DNA from: an uncultured Lachnospiraceae bacterium
Lineage (GTDB): Bacteria > Bacillota > Clostridia > Lachnospirales > Lachnospiraceae
Assembly: GCA_946566415.1 (NCBI GenBank)
Contig: CAMNWW010000035.1
Coordinates: forward strand, 1-13,593
Length of the DNA stretch: 13,593 bases
Direction: 5' to 3'
A model generated the notes under the pieces. It was not told the DNA's origin, searched no databases, and saw only the letters and a list, made by a program, of their open reading frames with translations. Both the position numbers and the translations under genes were made by a program. Positions 6,954-13,593 of the stretch are shown here, one piece after another; the first letter of the stretch is position 1, and each line of letters opens with the position of its first letter.

Positions 6954-7045
6954 ATCGCCTGACGGCGATGGAATTGGAGGAACCCCCTCCCATACGTTCG
7001 GGGTACCTGATTTTAAATCGCCTGGCGGCGATGGAATTGGAGGAA
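6949..7045. repeat. 63-nt-period REP-like repeat (about 1.5 copies) at the jetB-jetC junction
   Basis: A 34-nt sequence at 6949-6982 recurs at 7012-7045 with only two differences, an exact period of 63 nt. Each copy contains a perfect short hairpin, ATCGCC-4 nt-GGCGAT (6954-6969 and 7017-7032), and ends in TTGGAGGAA, an ideal Shine-Dalgarno core. The unrepeated 29 nt between them completes a second hairpin, GGAACCCC (6979-6986) with GGGGTACC (7000-7007), one mismatch, 13-nt loop. The structure resembles dispersed palindromic intergenic repeats. It fills the only real gap in an otherwise tightly packed operon, and its second copy supplies the jetC ribosome site. The 63-nt unit is a multiple of three and has no stop in the jetC frame. 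Confidence 0.85.
7039..7043 (+). promoter_or_regulatory. jetC ribosome binding site lying inside the repeat
   Basis: GGAGG sits 5 bases before the ATG at 7049 (2 bases before the alternative ATG at 7046). It is the end of the second repeat copy. The first copy carries the same GGAGG at 6976-6980 with no ATG at the right distance. Confidence 0.7.
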
Positions 7046-7048
7046 ATG

Positions 7049-10000
7049 ATGAACAGTAAGTGGCAGATAAATAAGGTCGGGCTGATCGATTTCTGGTACT
7101 ATGATGAAGAGGAATTTGAGTTTGCGGACGGGCGTATGCTGCTGCGCGGGGCAAACGGTTCGGGGAAATCCGTGACGATGCAAAGTTTTATCCCCCTGCT
7201 CCTTGACGGGAATATGCGCCCGGAGCGGCTGGATCCGTTCGGCTCCCGGGCAAGAAAAATAGAGAATTATCTTCTGGAAGAGGACGACGAACGGGAGGAA
7301 CGGACAGGCTATCTGTACATGGAGCTTAAGAGACAGGAAAGCGAGGAATACTTAACGCTAGGGATCGGCCTTCGTGCGCGTAAGAATAAGAAACTGGAAT
7401 CGTGGTATTTCTGTATTACGGACGGAAGGCGGGTGGGAGAAGATCTGTTCTTATATAAGGATGTCAAGAATAAGATCACCTGTTCAAAGGGGGAATTAAA
7501 ATACCGGATCGGGGACGGAGGAAAAGTGCTGGAGACGCAGGGAGAGTACGCCCAGTGCGTCAACCGCCTGCTTTTTGGCTTCGAGACGCCAGAAGAATAT
7601 AAGGAACTCCTGGATCTTTTGATCCAGCTTCGTACGCCCAAGCTGTCCAAAGATTTTAAACCCTCGGTCATCAATGAAATCTTAAGCAGTTCGCTCCAAA
7701 CCCTCTCCGAAGACGATCTGCGCCCGATGTCGGAAGCCATCGAGAACATGGATAATCTTAAAACGAACCTTGATACCTTACACGACAGTATACGCGCGGC
7801 GCGCCAGATAGAAAAAGTGTACGACCAATATAATCAGATTGTGCTCTATGACAAAGCACTCTTATTTACAGATGTGTTGAGATCATATGAAACCTGCAAA
7901 AAAGAGGGGAAGGCGGTTCTAAATGATCTGCTGGAGAGTACCGAAAAGCTTCAAAAGGAAGAATCACGCTATGAAGAATTAAAGCAGGAAGAGACGGTCC
8001 TAAGGGAAGAAAAGACGTCTCTTGACAAAAGCGACGCTGCGCAGCTCAAAGAGCGGGAGAACCGCCTTGAGGCGGAGCTTACGGAGAAACAAAAGGAGCA
8101 AAGCGGTAAAGAGCGGCAGGAGCAGGAAAAGAAAGAGAAGGAATTGGACACCAGGGAACGGATCAGGGCAGAGGAAGAAAGCGCTGAAAAGATCTGGGAG
8201 GACATCGAAACCGGGCTGGAAGAGATGGAGACGGAACTGGGGGAGATTCCGTTCGATGAATTTGTGTTTCTCAAAAATGATATTTTGAAAGAACAGGAGA
8301 AGGACTACAATTTTTCTTCGCACCATCAGCTTTTGAATGCTTATACAAAAAAGGTGGAGAGCGGAAAAGAGGCTTTGCAGGAAGAAAATAATTATCAGGA
8401 AAAGTACGGCCGATGCCTTGCGGAGCTGGACGACTGCCGCAGGGAGCAAAACTATGCGGAAAAAGAAGTGCAGCAGTATGAAAATCTTCTGCATGAGACA
8501 AAGTCGGAACTGACGGAGCAGGTGTACCTCTGGGAGAGACAGAACCGAGAGCTTAATCTTCAGGCGGAAATTTTGCAGACGATTTCCAGGAAAATAGAAG
8601 AATACGAGTTGGGAAGCGATTATTCGGAGATCAGGGAGCTGACGAAACCGAAATTATATGAGATAGAACAGACCTTATCCGAAGAAAGGCTTGTACTGAC
8701 GCATGACCTTAATGAACAGGAAGAAAAACTTCAGGAAGCGAAAACAGAACTGGAAGAGTGGGAGAACAAGAAAGACCCTGAGCCGGAGCAGCCGGACAGT
8801 GTAAAGAGAAATCGGGATCTTCTAAAGGAGAAGGGAATTCCATTTTTACAGTTTTATAAAACCATAGAGTTTGACCGCACGCTTTCGGAAGAAGGGATGA
8901 ACCGTCTGGAAGAGGCGCTGCTTGCGACGGGTGTGTTGGACGCGCTGGTCGTTCCGGAGGAATATAGGGAAAAGGTATATGAACTAGATAAAGGAGTCTG
9001 CGACCGATACATTTTCAGCGACGTGCAGCATGTCAGGCAGAATCTGCAGGAAGTCCTGGAAGTGGATAACGGAGAAAACGATATCCTTCTCTACCACAAT
9101 ATTTCTAATATTCTTTCTGCGATCGGGTACGGGCAGGAAAGCGCGGAACGCGGGGGCGGTTCATGGATCGACCAGGACGGAAATTACCGGCTCGGCGTTC
9201 TTGAAGGAACGGTCACGAAAGAGTATCAGGCGCGGTTCATCGGCGTCCGCGCAAGAGAAAAGTTCAGGAAAGAGAAAATAGAAGAGCTGACAGCGGCCTG
9301 CGGGCAGCTTGAGAAAACCGTAAACGAACTAAAGATGCGCCTGGAAGAAAACAAAAGCAGGATAGAACAGGCACGCGCTGAGTGGGAACATTTCCCCAAG
9401 GATGAAGATTTAAAGACTGCGGCAAAAGCGCTGGCCGACAAGGAGTACGCGCTGGAACAGAAGAATAAAAGGCTTTGGGAGCAGCAGGCCTTGGCGGAGA
9501 AAGAAAGGGCGGCTCTGGATGAGATCAGGATAAAAGTAAGAGAAATCTGCGGGAAATGCTATCTGCCTCCAAGGTTAGATACTTTTACTCAGGCGCTAAA
9601 GTCCCTGTACCGATATAAAGAGCTTTTGGCGGAACTTCAAGTCCTGCACGGGAATTATCAAAATGGACGCCGGTATATCGAAAGCCGGAGAGAATATCTG
9701 GAAGAAGTGGAAGCCGATTTAGACGATATCCGCTACGAACTGGGCCGGATCATGCGGAAAGTGCGTGAACTGGAAGGACTTCTGGTATCTGTCAGAGAAC
9801 AACTGGCGTTGACAGATTATGAAGAGATTAAAGAACGTCTGGACTATTGTGTAAAACGTCTCGGAGAGCTTCCGGGGGAACGTGAAAGGTGCGTGGGAAG
9901 GCAGGAGTCGCTGAGAAAAGAAGGGGAGGTACTAGAGGAGAAAGGCAGGCAGAATGAAAAGAAACAGTCGGAACTTCTTATGAAGAAAGAAAAATATGAG

Positions 10001-11143
10001 CGGGTCTTTGCGGCGGAGTACCGGCTCGATTATGTAGAGCGCGGGTTCGTCGCAGGCGACGATATGGAAGACCAGGCGAAAAAGGTCTGCAGTCAGTTTG
10101 CCGGAAGGTTTGGAAATAAAAAACAAAGCGACCTGTTTGGGAACCTTCAGGAATCATATCATAGTAACCGGGGATATTTATTGGATTACCAGATTACACT
10201 GCAGACATTGTTTGAAGATATGGATGAAGACAACAGCGTTCTGGATGTGAGTGTAAAACGAATCGATATCTCGGCAAAATACAGAGGAACGGCAGTAAAA
10301 TTTAAAGAACTGATCGAAAAGATGAGTGAAGACGCGGAGGCGCTCGGCCGCCTTCTCAGCGACCGCGACCGGGAATTGTTTGAGGATATTCTGGCAAACA
10401 CCATCAGTAAAAAAATTCGCGGGAGAATCCAGGCGAGCAAGCGGTGGGTAGAAAAGATGAACACGCTGATGGAGTCCATGCAGACCTCCAGCGGACTAAA
10501 ACTCAGTCTGAGATGGAAGAACAAAACGGCCGAGAAGGAGGAGCAGCTGGATACAAAGGCGCTTGTGGATCTTCTGCAGAAAGACGTGGAAATTATGCGG
10601 GAGGAAGAGGTAGAAAGCCTCTCCAGACACTTTAGGTCCAAGATCGACGAGGCGAGGAAGATCACAGGAGATATCGGTTCAGTGCAGTCTTTCCATGCGA
10701 CGATGCGGGAGGTGCTGGATTATCGAAAATGGTTCGAGTTCAAACTGGAATGCCAAAAGACAGGCGAGAAGAAGAGAGAACTGACAGACCGGGTGTTCTT
10801 CACATTCAGCGGAGGAGAAAAGGCGATGGCGATGTACGTCCCGCTTTTCTCGGCAGTGGTTGCAAAATATGCGGGAGCCAGATCCGACGCCCCGAAGCTG
10901 ATCTCTCTCGACGAGGCTTTCGCGGGCGTGGACGAGACAAATATCAGGGATATGTTCCGGCTTATGGTAGAATTTGAGTTTAACTTTATGATCAATTCCC
11001 AGATATTGTGGGGCGATTACGATACTGTTCCGGGTCTTGCGATCTATCAGTTGATCAGACCGGAAAATGCAAAGTTTGTATCCGTGATCCCTTACATTTG
11101 GAATGGAAAAGTGAAAATCATGACCGCCGCGGAAGGAGAGTAG
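7049..11143 (+). CDS. jetC: JetC-like SMC ATPase of a Wadjet defence complex (TIGR02680)
   Basis: A 1364-residue SMC-family ATPase, the motor of the Wadjet complex, expected to extrude DNA loops and recognise small circular DNA. Walker A is GANGSGKS at residues 34-41. Charged coiled-coil arms run roughly 280-570 and 740-1060, around an internal globular region of about 575-735 that includes EEALLATGVLDALVVPEEY, a family hallmark, and likely holds the hinge. The C-terminal head has the ABC signature FSGGEK (1253-1258) and Walker B LISLDE (1284-1289; Asp1288, catalytic Glu1289) followed by AFAGVDE. All ATPase motifs are intact and the length fits TIGR02680. The start at 7049 is chosen for its spacing from GGAGG; the frame is open upstream through the repeat to a TTG at 6950, which would add 33 residues. 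jetD follows after 3 bases. Confidence 0.9.
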   Translation: MNSKWQINKVGLIDFWYYDEEEFEFADGRMLLRGANGSGKSVTMQSFIPLLLDGNMRPERLDPFGSRARKIENYLLEEDDEREERTGYLYMELKRQESEEYLTLGIGLRARKNKKLESWYFCITDGRRVGEDLFLYKDVKNKITCSKGELKYRIGDGGKVLETQGEYAQCVNRLLFGFETPEEYKELLDLLIQLRTPKLSKDFKPSVINEILSSSLQTLSEDDLRPMSEAIENMDNLKTNLDTLHDSIRAARQIEKVYDQYNQIVLYDKALLFTDVLRSYETCKKEGKAVLNDLLESTEKLQKEESRYEELKQEETVLREEKTSLDKSDAAQLKERENRLEAELTEKQKEQSGKERQEQEKKEKELDTRERIRAEEESAEKIWEDIETGLEEMETELGEIPFDEFVFLKNDILKEQEKDYNFSSHHQLLNAYTKKVESGKEALQEENNYQEKYGRCLAELDDCRREQNYAEKEVQQYENLLHETKSELTEQVYLWERQNRELNLQAEILQTISRKIEEYELGSDYSEIRELTKPKLYEIEQTLSEERLVLTHDLNEQEEKLQEAKTELEEWENKKDPEPEQPDSVKRNRDLLKEKGIPFLQFYKTIEFDRTLSEEGMNRLEEALLATGVLDALVVPEEYREKVYELDKGVCDRYIFSDVQHVRQNLQEVLEVDNGENDILLYHNISNILSAIGYGQESAERGGGSWIDQDGNYRLGVLEGTVTKEYQARFIGVRAREKFRKEKIEELTAACGQLEKTVNELKMRLEENKSRIEQARAEWEHFPKDEDLKTAAKALADKEYALEQKNKRLWEQQALAEKERAALDEIRIKVREICGKCYLPPRLDTFTQALKSLYRYKELLAELQVLHGNYQNGRRYIESRREYLEEVEADLDDIRYELGRIMRKVRELEGLLVSVREQLALTDYEEIKERLDYCVKRLGELPGERERCVGRQESLRKEGEVLEEKGRQNEKKQSELLMKKEKYERVFAAEYRLDYVERGFVAGDDMEDQAKKVCSQFAGRFGNKKQSDLFGNLQESYHSNRGYLLDYQITLQTLFEDMDEDNSVLDVSVKRIDISAKYRGTAVKFKELIEKMSEDAEALGRLLSDRDRELFEDILANTISKKIRGRIQASKRWVEKMNTLMESMQTSSGLKLSLRWKNKTAEKEEQLDTKALVDLLQKDVEIMREEEVESLSRHFRSKIDEARKITGDIGSVQSFHATMREVLDYRKWFEFKLECQKTGEKKRELTDRVFFTFSGGEKAMAMYVPLFSAVVAKYAGARSDAPKLISLDEAFAGVDETNIRDMFRLMVEFEFNFMINSQILWGDYDTVPGLAIYQLIRPENAKFVSVIPYIWNGKVKIMTAAEGE

Positions 11144-11146
11144 ACA

Positions 11147-12442
11147 ATGCCGGACGACAGTAAGCAGAAAAAGCGGGAAGAATGCCTGACGTACTTTCGT
11201 AAGTGGCCGGTCTACCGAAAATTATTCCAAAAAATGAAAAATAAATATGAAAGCCTGGGACATATGGGCGGCAAGGTGGTTCTGACAGGACTTAGCAGAG
11301 AGGATAAGCTTCAACTGGGCGGATTTTTGCAGAAGGACTTTACTGACAATAAGACGGTTACAGTGTCCGCAGAGCTATTTGAGAAATGTCTGGCAGGAAG
11401 CAGATTTTCCGGGATTTCCCTGGAGGAGCTGCTGCAGATGTATTTTGGAAGCACGCTGACAGGAAAGAAAGAAGAAAGACAAAAGGAGATCGACCAGAGA
11501 AAAGATTTCTTTGAAACCCTGCTGACAGAATATAAAGACACTTTGGCGGGGAATTGGATGAAAACAGTGCTGAAAGAACATGGGGCGGGATATGAAATGC
11601 TCCTCAAGCTGTATCGGGACGATCCTGTGAAATTGAAGGAGACGGTAAAATACGTCGTATCGGCAGCAGAACAGCTTCCCGGTCCCTCCGGCGCCGGAGG
11701 CGATATGGAACTTTTGGCGGTATTTGCGGCAAAGGCGACAGGAGATCCCCAGTATTTTGACGTGGGGACTGTGGGAGAAAGGCTGCTTTTGGCGATTTTG
11801 TCTGCAAATCTGCAGGAAGAAAAAGATGCTGAGCTGTCGGATACGGAAAGGAAGAACCAGCTCTTTTACCGGGCAGGTATTTTAAAAGACGACTTGTCAA
11901 ACGATATACTTGTGTATGGAATCCGTGCATGGAAACCGGACGGAACGATTCATGAGGGGATCGAAGGATTTTTCAGGGAACAAGAACCTGTCCGCCTGAC
12001 TCTGCGCACTGTCGGGAGGATCGGAAATGCCCGCGCAGGCCGCGAAACGATATATCTGCTTGAAAATCCGGCTGTATTTTCAGATATGATTAAGAGAGAT
12101 CCAGGCTGTACGGCGATCTGTGTAAACGGGCAGCCAAGGCTTTCCGCGCTTATTTTACTCGATATCTTGAGAAAAGAGCATATTTTCTATTATTGGGGAG
12201 ATTTTGACCCGGAAGGGCTCTTGATCGCGCAGCGCCTGAAAGAACGGTATGGAGACAGGCTTCGGCTATGGAATTACCGAGCCGAGTGGTATTATAAGTA
12301 TTTATCAGACGTCACGTTAAGTGAAGTAAGGATGAAAAAGCTTGGGAAAGTCCATCTCCCGGAACTTAAGGAATTGAGGGAAGGCATGGAAAAAGAGAGA
12401 CGCGCGGCATATCAGGAGGCGATGATGGAGGAATGGAATTGA
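11147..12442 (+). CDS. jetD: JetD-like Toprim nuclease of a Wadjet defence complex (TIGR02679; DUF3323 + DUF2399)
   Basis: A 431-residue protein matching TIGR02679: an N-terminal DUF3323-like part, then a C-terminal DUF2399 Toprim domain. JetD is the topoisomerase VI-like nuclease of Wadjet and cleaves plasmid DNA once the SMC complex has stalled around it. The Toprim acidic residues are present: Glu306 in LLENPAVF, and Asp352 and Asp354 in DFDPEG, so catalysis should be intact. The start follows GGAAGGAG by 8 bases. The C-terminus, RRAAYQEAMMEEWN, stops slightly earlier than I expect for the family, and the stop codon (12440-12442) lies at the boundary with an antisense ATPase remnant, so the last few residues may have been replaced by rearrangement. 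Confidence 0.88.
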   Translation: MPDDSKQKKREECLTYFRKWPVYRKLFQKMKNKYESLGHMGGKVVLTGLSREDKLQLGGFLQKDFTDNKTVTVSAELFEKCLAGSRFSGISLEELLQMYFGSTLTGKKEERQKEIDQRKDFFETLLTEYKDTLAGNWMKTVLKEHGAGYEMLLKLYRDDPVKLKETVKYVVSAAEQLPGPSGAGGDMELLAVFAAKATGDPQYFDVGTVGERLLLAILSANLQEEKDAELSDTERKNQLFYRAGILKDDLSNDILVYGIRAWKPDGTIHEGIEGFFREQEPVRLTLRTVGRIGNARAGRETIYLLENPAVFSDMIKRDPGCTAICVNGQPRLSALILLDILRKEHIFYYWGDFDPEGLLIAQRLKERYGDRLRLWNYRAEWYYKYLSDVTLSEVRMKKLGKVHLPELKELREGMEKERRAAYQEAMMEEWN

Positions 12443-12584
12443 TAGAGATGAACTGTGAGGGACTTACTCCGGTCTCCAGCAGTTCTTCTTTGATCAGCTC
12501 CAGCATGACGGATTTCCCGCCGCGGCGGATTCCGGTCATTACTTTTATCAGTTCTCCACCGATGAACGGGCGGATACGGCTCAT
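12437..12584 (-). pseudogene. N-terminal remnant of an AAA ATPase gene (AAA_14 / DUF4143 type)
   Basis: About 49 codons, read leftwards from the ATG at 12584, match the start of the AAA_14/DUF4143 ATPases common in clostridial and gut genomes: RIRPFIGGELIKVMTG, Walker A GIRRGGKS (residues 18-25), MLELIKEELLETGV and QFISIN. In intact members about 350 more residues follow ISIN, starting with an FE-type motif. Here the similarity stops at about 12438 and the frame runs antisense through the 3' end of jetD. No ribosome site precedes the ATG. It is therefore a broken gene. The final jetD codons lie in this fragment, which makes it a scar of the event that joined the cassette to its right flank. 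Confidence 0.78.
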
Positions 12585-12651
12585 GCAAATTATAAATAAA
12601 AATCAACAAATAAATTATAATTTCATCAGTTATATCTGATAAAAAGAGATT

Positions 12652-12690
12652 AAAACACCCCGAAACTAAAAAATGTCCCGGGGCGCTTTT
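12652..12690. terminator. Terminator between jetD/ATPase remnant and the CoA-transferase
   Basis: CACCCCG (12656-12662) faces CGGGGCG (12679-12685) across a 16-nt A-rich loop, followed by a run of T on the plus strand. On the minus strand the two imperfect positions become G-U pairs and the stem extends through A-U pairs, so it is best suited to ending the minus-strand CoA-transferase transcript, but it can act both ways. The AT-rich 12585-12651 holds no gene I can see. Confidence 0.65.
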
Positions 12691-13593
12691 TTATCGTTTA
12701 TTACTCCTTCTCCAGATATGGAGTTTTTCCGCTTCAGCAATCAGTTCGTCGCGGAAATCAGGATGTGCGACGGAGATCAGAGCCTCCGCTTTCTGCCAGG
12801 TCGCAAGGCCTTTCAGATTCACTTTGCCGTACTCCGTTACTACATAATGCGTGTTCGCGCGGGTGTCGGTCACGATGGAGCCTGGATTTAAGGTTGGAAG
12901 GATACGGGATTTCAACTGTCCGTCCCTCGTCTTGAAGGTGGAGGAGCAGCAGATGAAGCTCTTTCCGCCTTTGGAGAGATAAGCGCCAAGGACGAAATCA
13001 AGCTGTCCGCCTGCACCGCTGATGTGTTTGGTTCCGGCGCTTTCCGCGTTGACCTGTCCGAACAGGTCGATGTCTACCGCGTTATTGATGGACATGAAAT
13101 GGTCCAGCGCGGAAATAGAACGAATATCATTTGTATAATCTACCGGCGCGGCCATACACTGCGGATTATTATTCAGAAAATCATAGAGTTTTTGTGTTCC
13201 GGCGGCAAAGGCATACACCTGCCTGCCCTTGTCGATATTTTTTCTCGCGCCGGTAATCTTGCCTGCTCGGGAAATATCAACAAAGGCGTCGACATACATC
13301 TCCGTATGAACTCCCAGATCTTTTAAATCAGACTGAGCGATCAGTGAACCGACCGCGTTCGGCATTCCGCCGATTCCGAGTTGGAGGCAGGCGCCGTCCG
13401 GTATCTCTTCTACAATTAATTTTGCCACAGCTTCATCAATCTCAGAAGCGCCTCCTGCAGCCATGGAGCCGACAGGCGGATTATCCCCTTCTACGATAGA
13501 AGTAACCTTGGAGATATGGATGCCTTCGCTAAAACCGCCCAGGCACCGGGGCATATTCTGGTTGACTTCCACGATGATGACTTCTGCGCGGCT
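12691..13593 (-). CDS. Acetyl-CoA hydrolase/transferase family CoA-transferase, probably butyryl-CoA:acetate type (partial)
   Basis: The C-terminal 300 residues of a class I CoA-transferase; the frame is open through the right edge, so the N-terminal third or so is missing (the GTG at 13572 is not a start). Such enzymes move CoA between acyl-CoA and acetate or another acid through a glutamyl-CoA thioester. Visible: a glycine-rich loop LGIGGMPNAVGSL, then LGVHTEMYVDAFVDI, whose Glu is the likely catalytic residue, then the GAGGQLDFVLGAYLSKGGKS loop expected to bind CoA, and the end HPDFRDELIAEAEKLHIWRR. The sequence is very close to what I know of butyryl-CoA:acetate CoA-transferases from gut butyrate producers; 4-hydroxybutyrate CoA-transferase is the main alternative, since specificity cannot be read with certainty. 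Confidence 0.9.
   Translation of the reverse strand, partial: SRAEVIIVEVNQNMPRCLGGFSEGIHISKVTSIVEGDNPPVGSMAAGGASEIDEAVAKLIVEEIPDGACLQLGIGGMPNAVGSLIAQSDLKDLGVHTEMYVDAFVDISRAGKITGARKNIDKGRQVYAFAAGTQKLYDFLNNNPQCMAAPVDYTNDIRSISALDHFMSINNAVDIDLFGQVNAESAGTKHISGAGGQLDFVLGAYLSKGGKSFICCSSTFKTRDGQLKSRILPTLNPGSIVTDTRANTHYVVTEYGKVNLKGLATWQKAEALISVAHPDFRDELIAEAEKLHIWRRSNKR

Noticed and set aside
6950..7048. A 33-residue N-terminal extension of JetC starting at TTG 6950
   Set aside because: It would be translated repeat sequence (NRLxAMELEE twice) overlapping the jetB stop. The ATG at 7049 has a proper ribosome site and gives the expected SMC N-terminus, so the extension is treated as non-coding.
5859..7154. 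A 431-codon open frame on the minus strand under jetB and the start of jetC
   Set aside because: It lies antisense to a well-supported gene, has biased Phe/His/Arg composition typical of an antisense shadow, and has no recognisable domain. Its proline-rich part is only the reverse reading of the 63-nt repeat.
10186..10665. A 159-codon minus-strand open frame inside jetC
   Set aside because: Ser-rich antisense shadow of the charged JetC helices, with no start signal or known motif.
1..13593. CRISPR arrays, tRNA or rRNA genes, transposase or integrase genes
   Set aside because: I saw no evenly spaced repeat array, no cloverleaf-like sequence and no recombinase domain in the window.

Overview
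The window looks like chromosome from an anaerobic, low-to-middle GC Firmicute, most likely a gut Clostridium relative such as a Lachnospiraceae butyrate producer. The reasons are strong AGGAGG-type ribosome binding sites, the codon and residue style, and an incomplete CoA-transferase at the right edge that closely resembles the butyryl-CoA:acetate CoA-transferases of that group. This placement is inference from sequence style; no 16S or other marker gene is present.

Layout, left to right: (1) a DUF3368/PIN-domain toxin-like gene on the plus strand; (2) a hairpin that can terminate transcription from both sides; (3) a minus-strand run of three genes, transcribed right to left: a zinc-dependent phospholipase C-family protein, a UMF1/Atg22-like MFS transporter and a P-loop kinase-like ATPase; (4) a plus-strand RelB/DinJ-YafQ toxin-antitoxin pair with a good promoter and a palindrome in it, followed by an unannotated 47-codon ORF that overlaps the toxin stop; (5) a complete four-gene SMC plasmid-defence cassette of the Wadjet class (jetA, jetB, jetC, jetD; the TIGR02677, TIGR02678, TIGR02680, TIGR02679 families) at 4301-12442; (6) an inverted N-terminal remnant of an AAA ATPase (DUF4143 type) that abuts and slightly overlaps the 3' end of jetD; (7) a terminator; (8) the C-terminal 300 residues of the CoA-transferase on the minus strand, running off the window.

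The main system is the Wadjet cassette. In characterised relatives JetA (kleisin), JetB (KITE subunit) and JetC (SMC ATPase) form a loop-extruding complex that senses small closed-circular DNA, and JetD (Toprim nuclease) cuts it. All visible key motifs are intact: Walker A, ABC signature and Walker B in JetC, and the acidic Toprim residues in JetD. The genes are packed almost without gaps except between jetB and jetC, where a 63-nt-period repeat holding small hairpins has been inserted or duplicated. The copy next to jetC supplies its ribosome binding site.

The surroundings read as a small defence/mobile region: two toxin-antitoxin loci lie to the left, a broken ATPase gene marks the right boundary, and ordinary metabolic genes flank or interrupt it.
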